A stretch of DNA of 17,549 bases from positions 2,304,972 to 2,322,520 of the forward strand of contig LSYV01000002.1 of the NCBI GenBank assembly GCA_001584585.1. Reading direction: 5' to 3'. Below, one piece after another: positions 1 to 8,900 of this stretch (position 1 is the stretch's first letter; each line of letters begins with the position of its first letter). The position numbers and the translations under genes are program-made. This stretch comes from Gonium pectorale. Its lineage: Eukaryota > Chlorophyta > Chlorophyceae > Chlamydomonadales > Volvocaceae. A model generated the notes under the pieces. The model had not been told where the DNA came from and did not search any database. It saw nothing but the letters and a program-made list of their open reading frames with translations.

Positions 1-1541
1 GGCCCCGCTCGCCTTCCAGTACAGTGGCATGTGCGACATGTCGGCCGGCAGGAGACCCTGGTACGGCCCCCACCGCGACTCCGACCCACGGGCCTTCTCG
101 TACATGACGGCGATGATCAGGCCCTGGATCTGTCGTACGGGTAAGGTGCACAGACATGGTATGGACACGGGGTCAGCTGCGGGGCTGGACCGGCGATGTT
201 CAGGGGCCAGCGAAGGGCCTGCAGGGAGCGGCGGCGAGAGGCCGCAACCCAGCACGGGGGGTGGTGGGGTGGGGACCCTTTTGGCTTCGAGCTAAGGCAT
301 GCATCTTCGTGCAATTCCCAGCACGGTACGGCAATCGCAACCCGTCTGCCGTTTGATTGCTTGCCGCGATCACCCCCGACCCGCCCACCCACCGCCCCCT
401 CGCCCCTACCTCGAGGATCTCGTCGTCAGCGGGCTTGGTGAAGCCCTCCTCTGGCGGGGGTTTGGGGTTTGGGGTTTGGGGTTTGGGGGGCAGTGGGAGG
501 CGGTGCACGAGCAGTGGGAGGCCGGGTATGATACTACGGTATGGTTGCACGGACGAAGAGCGGCGGGGCGGCGGAGAGAATTTGGAGGGGCGGCAGCGCT
601 GGCCCGCTCGTCAGCCGCGCCGTCCCACCCACACGCCGCACCCGGGCGCCACGCCAGATCCCCCTCCCAACCTCCATATATGCTTGTGTGTTTCCTGCCC
701 GATACCTCTCCCACAAGAGGTTCAACGACCATGTTCACACCCCGGGCCCCGCCCGCCAAGCCTCCCGTCCCGTTCCCCGTCCCCGCCCCACCCTCCAGCA
801 CTTCGCGGATGCTGCAGTTGTCCGCCATGAGCACTGCGTCGTCGGGAACCTCCACCACCACCTCGCCTGCGGGGGAGGGGAAGGGGAGCTCGAGCGCTTA
901 AAAGGGGGCTGAGGGGAGGTGACGGACAGCCTGTGGGCGCGGAACCGTGCGCTGCATGAGAGGCAGCTTGGACGGGGCACCTTGCAGCGCCAGCGCCCGC
1001 GTTGCATGGCGTTGACACCGTGTGGTCCACCAAGGGTGGGAAAACCAAGAGCTGTCTGGCACAGCGAATGCAGCGACTGTAAAACATCCACAGGAAGGCC
1101 CGGCCATGCCTCCCCCGCGGCCGTAGAGCAGGAGCGCGGCGAGCCGCCGGCCCGCCACACGCCGCATTGCCTACAGTCCGGCCTACCGTAACCCATCAGC
1201 GTACGGCCATGACACGCATCCCACACGCCCCCAACCCATTCCCCGCGCCACGAAACCACGCCGAAACCCATTCACCTCCCCGCCCCGCACGCACCCATCT
1301 TGATGTCCCGGGCCGCCACCAGCGCCCGCCCCGTCGCCGGCAGCACAGCCAGGCGAGAGCTGGGGAAACGCACCCGCTCCTCGCGGCACCAGGCCAGGAA
1401 CTCGGCCTCGCCGGGGGTGGCACCCGTGCAGCCCACTGGGCTGCGAAAGGGGCCCCCGCCGGCGGCGGCGACGTCGCCCGTACCCTTGCGGGGGGCGGCC
1501 GCCCCTCCACCACCATTCTGGCCCTTGCGCGCTTTGACCAT
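1..1541 (-). CDS. SET-domain methyltransferase, Rubisco-LSMT/SETD3 type (5' part, runs off left edge)
   Basis: Four exons read on the minus strand: 1541-1295, 866-741, 450-410 and 129-1. All junctions are GT..AG and the phases agree. The start is the ATG at 1541, followed by a low-complexity basic/Gly-rich N-terminus with no clear transit peptide. From about residue 46 the protein reads EFLAWCREERVRF, then GRALVAARDIKMGEVVVEVP, the opening of the LSMT-like SET domain. Exon 4 encodes LIIAVMYEKARG followed by RWGPYQGLLP, the typical later block where family members have a W-x-PY-x-x-LP motif. The family transfers methyl groups from S-adenosylmethionine to protein lysine (Rubisco large subunit, aldolase, ribosomal proteins) or, in SETD3, to actin histidine; the substrate here cannot be told. 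The catalytic half and any Rubisco-binding domain lie outside the window. The exon 2/3 junction is ambiguous: GTATCG at 725-720 joined to an acceptor 2 nt further in is also in phase and would add about 11 residues. Confidence 0.8.
130..1294 (-). other. Introns of the SET-domain gene
   Basis: Three introns at 1294-867, 740-451 and 409-130. They hold no recognisable second gene. The intron at 740-451 ends, in gene sense, with four CCCCAAA units directly before its acceptor (see repeat entry). The intron at 1294-867 contains a 14-bp word also found in the next gene's intron. Confidence 0.65.
456..490. repeat. (GGGGTTT)n tandem repeat beside a 3' splice site
   Basis: About four copies of the heptamer GGGGTTT on the plus strand, which read as CCCCAAA in the sense of the SET gene. 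The array lies a few bases from the intron acceptor at 452-451 and occupies the place of the polypyrimidine tract. The G-rich strand has four G-runs and could fold as a G-quadruplex. It resembles telomere-type repeats but is short and internal. Confidence 0.75.
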
Positions 1542-1876
1542 GGGAACGGGAAGGAGCGGTAGTTTGTGCCCAATGGGAAAGTTGGGGAAAGGGGATGGGA
1601 CGAGGGCTGTGATGTAAGTATAGTGTTCAGATCACGCTTAGCGTACAATGCAATTATCGCGGGCGAGGAGAGGCTGGGGTGGCGGGGCTTCGAGCGCTGC
1701 TGCGAGTTCCGTTGTTCGGCCTAACCGACGGGTACCGACGGCATTGCTCCTCAATTCTGTATCACTGCTTGAGCCCAATTTGCATCTGTGTGTTAGGGCA
1801 TTCCGGGCCACGCTTGACGGCCCACATTCGCCCTCCAAACCTGGCTGCCCCGGATCTAGGCTAGGCTGTAGATAAC
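1542..1876. promoter_or_regulatory. Divergent promoter region between the SET gene and the unknown membrane-protein gene
   Basis: The spacer between the two start codons is 335 bp, so both promoters and both 5' leaders must fit here unless there are upstream non-coding exons. The stretch at about 1612-1662 is clearly richer in A and T than its surroundings and contains CAATGCAATTAT, so it is the best candidate for the core promoter. No convincing TATA box could be assigned to either gene. Confidence 0.45.
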
Positions 1877-4622
1877 ATGCGCGCTGGGCAGCTGCGGCAG
1901 CCCCTAGGGAGCTGCCAAGGCTGCGCAGCGGCCTCAAGGCGGGCTGTGCCATTCCCCGCTCTTGGTCGGCGGCAGCTTGTGACCGTGGCGAACTGGAATC
2001 CGCTCGGGGGCAAAGGCGGTAGCAGCAAGGATAAGGAGGAGGCCGCTCGGCGAGCGCTCGAGGTGCGCTTGCGAGTGCCGCAAGGGAAATTATCGCCTAC
2101 ACTTGCGGACCCAAATTCGGGCGGCCCGTGATTCCGTCGCGTCCCGTCCCTTGTAGCAATCTCTCGGGCCGAAGAAGTTCGGTGCGGATGCCGGCAAAAA
2201 GGCCGCTGCCAAGCAGCCCCCGGCCGAGCCGCCCAAGCCGGCCAGCCAGGCGCCGGCCAACCCCCTGCAAAACCTCTTCGCCGGCGGTGGCGGAGGGGCA
2301 GGGGGGGCTCGGGGAGGCGGCGGCGGTGGTGGCGGTGACGGAGGCGGCGGTGGCGGGTTCTTCTCGGGGGGCGGTGCTGACTCTGGCGGCGAGAAGCCCA
2401 TCCAGGAGGAGCTGCTGGAGATGATGCGCGGCGCCTGGGTGCTGCTCACCAACCTGGGCCTCTTCCTGGCCTTCTCTAGCTTCCTGCACCGGTGGGTGGG
2501 TGGGTGGGTGGGTGGTGGTGGTGGGCCGTGCGCGCACGTTCGCTGGACGGTGGCGTCAGGAGGAGGGGGCGGCCCAGCTTGCCACCCGGCCACAGCGGAA
2601 TCGCCGTCCACTCCCCCCTGGCCAGTGGGGCCAGTGGGTGCGCGCTGCTGCAGTCGCGCTGGGTGACTGGCTACGGCCATGCCGCCGCCCGGTGCCAGGC
2701 AGCTCGGGAGCCGCACTAGAACGGGGCCGCATTCGGGGCGAAGGGATACCGTACAGGGCTGGCCCCGCCGGCCTACCGTAAGGACCCGTGTCAAACGGGA
2801 GCTTCACGGCTCTTTGACCGCACCGGCGATTCAGCCCAGGAAGACTCTGCCGTCAGGCAACCATAGCCTGCGCCTGAATTCGAGGGGCGGAGCGGGTCGT
2901 TCCGCCTCCCGAGCGCACCGCCCGATCCCACGTCTGCACCCACACGCCTGCACCGCGACTCTGCGCACACGCGCTAACGCAGTCCCACCCACCCCACCAC
3001 TCCAGCCTTGGCGGGTATCGGTATCCGCCGCACGCGCGGCGGCCCAGCCATGTCCGAGCTGTCGGTTCAATTGCGTAATGTCCCCCCCCCGCCCCGCCCC
3101 ACCTGCGCTCACATCCGCACCAGCCGTCTGCCCTCCTCATTCCAGGCCGTTCCTGACCAGACCGCTGCCCCCCTACCTTTCCTCCCTCGACATCTCATCC
3201 CACTGCATGGAAGATGACATCCTTTCTGCCCCTCCTCACCGCCCCACCCCCCTCCTTCCAAATCCTTCGCAGCTCGCTCAACTGGTTTGTCCAGACGGAG
3301 CTGCTGGTGCAGGTGGGCGCCCCGCAGCAAGCGGGCGAGCGTGTGGTGGGCAAGTTCTTTGAGGGCATTGAGTGGTTTGAGCGCCACGTGCTGGGCTGGA
3401 AGCTGCCCGGCGACGACGAGGCGGAGGACTCTGTGAGCAAGGTGTACGAGGTGCTGCAGAACTACACGCCGGCGGAGGCTGCCTACACGTTTGCACAGTT
3501 GAAGTGAGCGAAGGGGGCGGCGGGCGGCGGGTGAAGGGCGAAAGGGCGAAGGGGTGGGCTTATGGTTGGGTGGGTGGGTTGGTGGTTGGACGAGTGGATG
3601 GGTGGGTGGGTGGGGTCACTCAGTCTGGGGCCAAGGTGAGTGATGACCGACGAGCAGGGCCCTGTAGACCTTGTGGGGCGGCAGGTACACCCGGCTGGGT
3701 CCTGCGCAGGAGGCAGCTTCCAGTAATGTGCACGTAGAGCAGGCTAGGCGCATCCCAGCACAGCATTGCATAGGGTCACCCCAGAGAGAATTCTGGGCCG
3801 CATCGGGGGCTACGGTGGTGGTCACCGCCGAACTAACATGCAGGGACATCACCCCTTCGACTGCCTCTGGAGCTGGGTCCTACAACGACGCCATCACTTT
3901 CGCGCTTACGCTCGTTGCATGCGTTTTTCTTTTCAACACAATAATGTGGTTTGCTGAGAGAGTGATTCCGGGCGGTGGAGGGTGTCGGGGTCCGGGGGTG
4001 TGTGGGGGGAGGGGAGGGCAGGAGGGTGTAGGGCGGTAGGTAGTGAAGAGGATGATGATGAGGAAGGTCGGTCGGTTGGTGGGGTTGCGGGGCTGGGGGG
4101 CCGGGGAATGGACCGTGCCCAAAGGGATTCCGCTCCGACCCTTAAAGGCTGAGGCCGGGCCCAATGTGAACACGCAACTGCATCCACTCCTCACCCCAAC
4201 CCGCATCCCCCCCACCCAAGACGTCCCAACAACAACTGCGCCATCTCGGTATGGCGCCTCGGACGCCGGCTTTGCGCCGGCCGCCGGACGCTGCCAGCAG
4301 TCAACAACTCCACGCCCTCGGACTGAGTACCCCCCCCCCGGCCCCGCTCCCCCTCCCCCTCGACAGGTACAAGCTGTCTGAGGAGGACAAGCAGCTCTTC
4401 CACAAGGCCTACGCGCTGCGCCACTTCGAGCGCGCCGGCGGCAAGCCCGGCGACGTGGACGCCGCGGCGCTGCAGGCGGTGCGCGACCGGCTGGAGCCCG
4501 GCGAGGCGGACCGGCGCGCGTGGCGGCGGGCCAAGGAGGAGGGCCGCCTGGCCGAGTACTGGGCGGCGCCCGGGCGCGAGGAGGCGTATGCGCGCATCGT
4601 GGGCCAGCCTCGTGCCGCGTGA
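1877..4622 (+). CDS. Unrecognised membrane protein, probably chloroplast-targeted
   Basis: Four exons: 1877-2062, 2157-2491, 3273-3503 and 4367-4622. Phases agree at every junction and the joined length is 1008 nt, giving 335 residues and a TGA stop. Residues 1 to about 38 are rich in Ala, Arg and Ser and end in VTVA, which fits a chloroplast transit peptide. Then come a Lys/Ala/Pro-rich part (about 64-100), a Gly-rich linker (about 105-140) and one hydrophobic helix (about 154-172, AWVLLTNLGLFLAFSSF). The C-terminal half is soluble and probably mostly helical, with KFFEGIEWFERHVLGWKLPG, YEVLQNYTPAEAAY and KYKLSEEDKQLFHKAYALRH. I recognise no domain family, so no function is assigned. The second exon could also start at 2177 after GCCGAAG, in the same phase, but the acceptor at 2157 has the better pyrimidine tract. 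A TGTAA lies downstream at 4817-4821. Confidence 0.85.
2492..3272 (+). other. Intron 2 of the unknown membrane-protein gene, opening with a (GGGT)n tract
   Basis: The donor GTGGGT at 2492 leads straight into a GGGT/GGT microsatellite running to about 2524. The 3' end is C- and T-rich with the acceptor AG at 3271-3272. The middle has no reading frame that resembles a protein. It contains the word CCGGCCTACCGTAA at 2768-2781, also found at 1178-1191. Confidence 0.75.
3504..4366 (+). other. Intron 3 of the unknown membrane-protein gene
   Basis: The donor is GTGAGC at 3504. The TGA stop met at 3505-3507 if the intron is retained supports splicing here. A GGGT/GGTT-rich stretch occupies about 3555-3616, and the intron ends in a C-run and pyrimidine-rich tract from about 4331 to CGACAG at 4361-4366. 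I see nothing gene-like in the body. Confidence 0.75.
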
Positions 4623-4816
4623 GCTGCTGTCCGCGTTACCCCGCAATGGCGCGTGCGTGATTGTTGGTGGCCCCCGTCCGGCCAAGGTGCATGAGGCCGC
4701 GGATGGCCTTGTCGAGCCATGGTCGAGGCAGGTTGAGGCGGCTGAGGCGCCAGCGGGCAGAGGCGAGGTCTGGAGGAAGTTGCACGGGGCATGTTAACTC
4801 GGACGTGTACGGGTCG

Positions 4817-4821
4817 TGTAA
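4817..4821 (+). terminator. Putative polyadenylation signal TGTAA
   Basis: TGTAA, the usual polyadenylation signal of volvocine algae, lies 195 nt after the stop codon of the unknown membrane-protein gene. The position fits a short 3' UTR; the assignment rests on the pentamer only. Confidence 0.55.
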
Positions 4822-5922
4822 TGTGCCCTCCTGTGGAGAGGCCCTGTGGCCCGTGCGTGGCGAATGATCGGACTTGGATTGGTGTGTGTGTGTGGGTGGG
4901 GGGGGGGAGGGTCCAGGGTTACGACTGTGCGGCGTGGGGGGGGGGTCACATGTGCGGTGCGCCGGACGGGACGGAGGGGGCCAGGCGGTTGTTGTTTCAT
5001 GACAAGCGCCACTTGGGACGTCGCCCGCAGTGGCGGAAGGAGCCCGTGAATGACGGCAGCAGAACCTTTATGACGCACGCGACATATGCGCCATTAGTTG
5101 AGAACCGCCGAACACGAAAGCTTATGCCGTACCATACGCCCGCCTGTCCGTACACGGTACGCTCGGTCACTCGCATCGGGTACATCAGCAAAGGTCTGGA
5201 ATGCCCATGAATACCAATGGCAGAGTCCTCCGCCTTGAATATGCACACGCCCTCCTCCTCCTCGTAAGCTTGCACACGCCCTGCGCCCGTGCCTCATGAT
5301 GTACGGCACAGTGAGTACGGCACAGTGAGCACACCGTGCATGCAGGGGACATGCGTGCACCGCCCTGACCCCGACCCGCCGACCGCGCAGCGGGAAAGCA
5401 GCAAGACGCCCTCTCTGGCACGCTGCGAATGTCAGCAGCGGAGAAAGTTGAACACGCGTTCAGCCAACGTCATAAGAGTTGTCTCGAGCTCCTCTTCCGT
5501 CTTGTGGATGCGGCTCGCCCCCGGCCCCCCCTCCCATCCCCCGCCCGGACGCCCCACAGCCGGGGGCCACATGATAAAGCCATCCCTACTGCCGTACCGC
5601 CCTGCTGTAATGTACAACAAATGTAATGCCGGGAGAACGTTGACAGTGATTCCGGTCGCTGCTCGTTGCAACATATCCCATACCAGGGGCAGCCGCCGCA
5701 CGGTTCCGAGGCCTATCCGAGTTCGCTGGGTAAACACTACTCACGCGCTCCGCTCGCAGCCATCAGCACTTCAAGGACCCTTAGACACGAGGAGGCCACA
5801 ATTCCAAAGAGCCTAAGCCATGGCCAATATCTTGACTAATCTGGACCGCGTCGCGGCCTACCCCTGCCTACCACGTCACTACCGCCAGCCGGCCGGCCAG
5901 ATGCTATCGTCGCCGCCCACGC
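4822..5922. other. Convergent intergenic region with low-complexity tracts
   Basis: This is the spacer between two genes that point towards each other, and it must contain the 3' UTR of the kinase gene. It holds a GT/G-rich tract at about 4880-4912, a second G-run near 4935-4946, a perfect 14-bp tandem duplication at 5301-5328 and TGTAA pentamers on the plus strand at 5606-5610 and 5622-5626. I found no TGTAA on the minus strand (TTACA on plus), so the kinase transcript end cannot be placed. No open frame here resembles a protein. Confidence 0.6.
5301..5328. repeat. Perfect 14-bp tandem duplication
   Basis: GTACGGCACAGTGA occurs at 5301-5314 and again directly at 5315-5328. It lies in the convergent spacer and overlaps no gene. 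Confidence 0.9.
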
Positions 5923-8900
5923 TCAAGCGCCGGGCTGCGAGGGCGGCTGCGGGACGTCTAGCGACAGCTTGGCGCCGCTGGTTGCAAGCGGGAGAGCGGG
6001 CGAGGGCAAGCCGGCGCTGCCGGTGGGCGTGTCGGCCGGCAGGTTGAAACGAACCGTGTGGGCGGCGCTGTGCAGCGTCTCCAGCACCTTGTTGCGCTCG
6101 CGCAGCTTGGCGTTCTCCTCCTCCATGACCGCCAGCTGCGCGGGCCGACGAATGCATGATGTCGATGAGAACCAAAAAAAGAGACCGGTGCATAGTGCAA
6201 GATACTTTCGTTGTACAGGGCTTTCAGGTGTCAGCAGTGTTCCTCGTCGCCGGTAGCTAAGCCAGCGGAGCAGGGCCAGGATGTGAAGTGCGCCGCTTTG
6301 GGAAGGCACGTTGGTCCAGTTGCCGCATTCAAGCGTGGACGAGTTGCGCGGCGCAGTGCATCCCGCCCCCCGCCAAGGCGCATCCCAGGGCGGCCAAGGG
6401 CCCCTACCTCCCGGGTCTGCGTACCTTGCTTTTGAGGTCCATGACTTGGCACCGCAGCTCGTCGACCGCGTCGGGCGCCCCCCGCCAGGTCCTTCCCGTC
6501 GAACAGCGACTTGGTCGACTGCGCCCGCGACAGCAGCAACGGCACGCGGCCCTTGTCGCACTCCTGAACCGCGCCAATGAGTTTCTGCGGGTCGGGGAGT
6601 AATGAAGATGGGAAACGGGTCGCGTCGGGGGGTGGGTCTGGGAGAGCCGGTCTGCAATGCGCATGCGCCATACATACACAAAACGGGTCCCAAACAAACA
6701 GGATATGCGTTGTCCCCCTGCCACCGCCTCAACCGCCCGCACCAGCAGCACCATCGTGGCCTTCCGGGCTGCAGCCCAACGCGCTGCATGCGTCAGGCCC
6801 CCACCGTCCCCACGCGGGCAGCTCTGGCCGATGCCGCGCCCGCACCGTAGCGTCCCGGCCCCACCTGCAGCGCCGCTTGGTGCGCCGAAGCGTGCTCTAG
6901 CAGCTCCTGCAGCTTCGGCAGCACCACCGACACGGACGGCACGATCGAGTTCGGCGCCGTAGGTGGCTTGCCCATCAGCCCCACGCCGCCCTCGCTGGCG
7001 CGCGGCTTGCCGTCCTTGGCGTCGCTGAGGTTGGCCATGGACGAGGCCTTGGACAGCGGCCGGGACTGAGGGACGCGGGCGGGCGCAAAGCGAAGATACA
7101 CGGTCTTTGCCTCGGCAGGTGTTGGAGGGAGAGGGAAGCAACAATGTGGATCCGGAAAGGGACAGGGGAGGACGGTCCTCGTCCCTTCCACCACCCTGGC
7201 AACATGAGTGTGCCTGTAGGAGCCCCTCCCGTTAACAGCATGAGTGTACACGGGGTGCTTTGCTTACCCCGGCCCACTAAATCAGTACCCGTTTGCCCAA
7301 ACCTGTCCCTTGACACCGTGACTCACGTCCGTTGCCGCCATGCCCTGCTCCGCCACGATTTTGAACCGCCCGCGCTGCTTGGGCTCTACGCTCGTCACCG
7401 ACTCCTCCACCTCCGTCTTGGCGCTGGCCAGCGACGACACCTCCTCCACACTCGCCACTGCCCCCGCCGCCGCCGCCTCCGCCGGCGCGCCTCCCGCGTT
7501 GGAGCCGACGCGGAACGCCGCCAGGTCGGGGACCGTGCCCCCCGATATGGACGGACCGCTGCCGGTGGGCACGGACATGAGGCTGCTGGCGATGCTGGTG
7601 GTTGCCATCGAGGGCATGGGCGTGGGGGCGCCGTACGCGGGCACAGCCGGTGCGGCGGGCGCTGTTGGCGCCGCCGCTGGTACGATGGGATGCTCGCTGA
7701 CCTCGAACCGGCCCTGCGGTGCGGAGAGATGCGGAGGGGCGACGCGGGGGGTGCCACATTGCTGGTACCTCGTTATAGCTGCCGCAGCATCCCGGCTCAC
7801 GTGCCGGCGCCTCTCAATCGGCAACTCCCAATCGCAAGCGGTCCAATGTGGCGCCGCAAGCTCTGGCGGCTTGCAACGTCGGAGGAGACTCCCCCATACG
7901 GCACCTTTGCCTCTCGCCAAGGCCTTAAGCCAGCACTGCCGCATGCACACGGTCCCACGCACCTTCTTTTGTTTGGTCACGGCGGTCGGTGTCGTTGCGA
8001 GCCCAACCATGTTTCCCGCGATGCTCCCTTCGCGGCTTAGCCCCGTCGCTGGGCTGACGTTGCCGCCAGGCGACTGCGGCGGCAGCTCTCCGCCGGGGGT
8101 GGCGCTCCGCTCCGAGGTTATCCCCTCGCCAGACGTGCCGGCCTGGGCTTGCGACGAAGACGCGCCTGCAGAAACCGCGCCCGTGGCAGCAGTGACTTCA
8201 GAAACTTGTACGCTTCTGCTTCCATGCCTCCAGATGCGTCCGAACTTAGATATGGCCCGTTTACTATGCACCGAGCCGCAGGCCCCCCACGGGCGACCAA
8301 CACAGGCAATCCAGATCCGGCCCAGGTCCAACCAGTATGGCCGTATCGGTAGTCCTTCTATAGGCGCGACATGGCGGATAGACGCCCGCAACGAATGTCC
8401 ATGCGGGTGACATATCCGGCAACGGTAGTAATCGTGGCATGAGGCAGACCCCAGCTCACCGTCTAAGGACCCTGTTGGCAAGTGATTGAGCGGCAGGACC
8501 GAGTTGGTCTTCGCCGTGGGGTCCTGGCCGCTCGCGGTGGCTGCAGGCACCGGGCAGGCGAACAGGAGTCAGCGCAGACTATCGCAGCGGTGCACGCTAA
8601 GTTTAACCGCCGTGTCTGGGTGCGGTGCTCCCGCTCCTGGATCTAGCGTGTCAGCAATACCATGCGTCCGTGCCTACAGCAGGCTGCCATCCTGGCGCTA
8701 GCTTACTCACCAAACGCCGACGCGAACGACCAGGGCGCAGCGGACTCCGCCGCCTGCTGCTGCTGCGTGGCCGCCTCCAAGCCCGCCCCGGACACCTGCG
8801 CCGCGACGAACTGCGCTGCCGCGGTGGCAGTTGCTCCCAGAAACGTGTCCTCCCGCTCGTCGCTCTCCGAGATGGTGGGGAGCATGTTGGCGGGGGCCGT

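Noticed and set aside
456..490. Chromosome end or telomere
   Set aside because: The repeat is only about 35 bp, internal, and lies in an intron with coding exons on both sides.
5820..6047. Short plus-strand frame starting at ATG 5820
   Set aside because: It runs antisense through the last kinase exon, with no splice-supported continuation or recognisable motif.
6585..6864. Possible extra kinase exon around [16 protein letters not shown] (about 6715-6760)
   Set aside because: The flanking exons join directly in phase 0 to give [14 protein letters not shown], which fits the family, and the segment has no family resemblance.
7144..8410. Long plus-strand open frames (about 298 and 356 codons) opposite the kinase gene
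   Set aside because: They are antisense to well-supported kinase exons and have Ala/Pro/Gly/Arg-rich composition typical of chance frames at high GC; no motif is seen.
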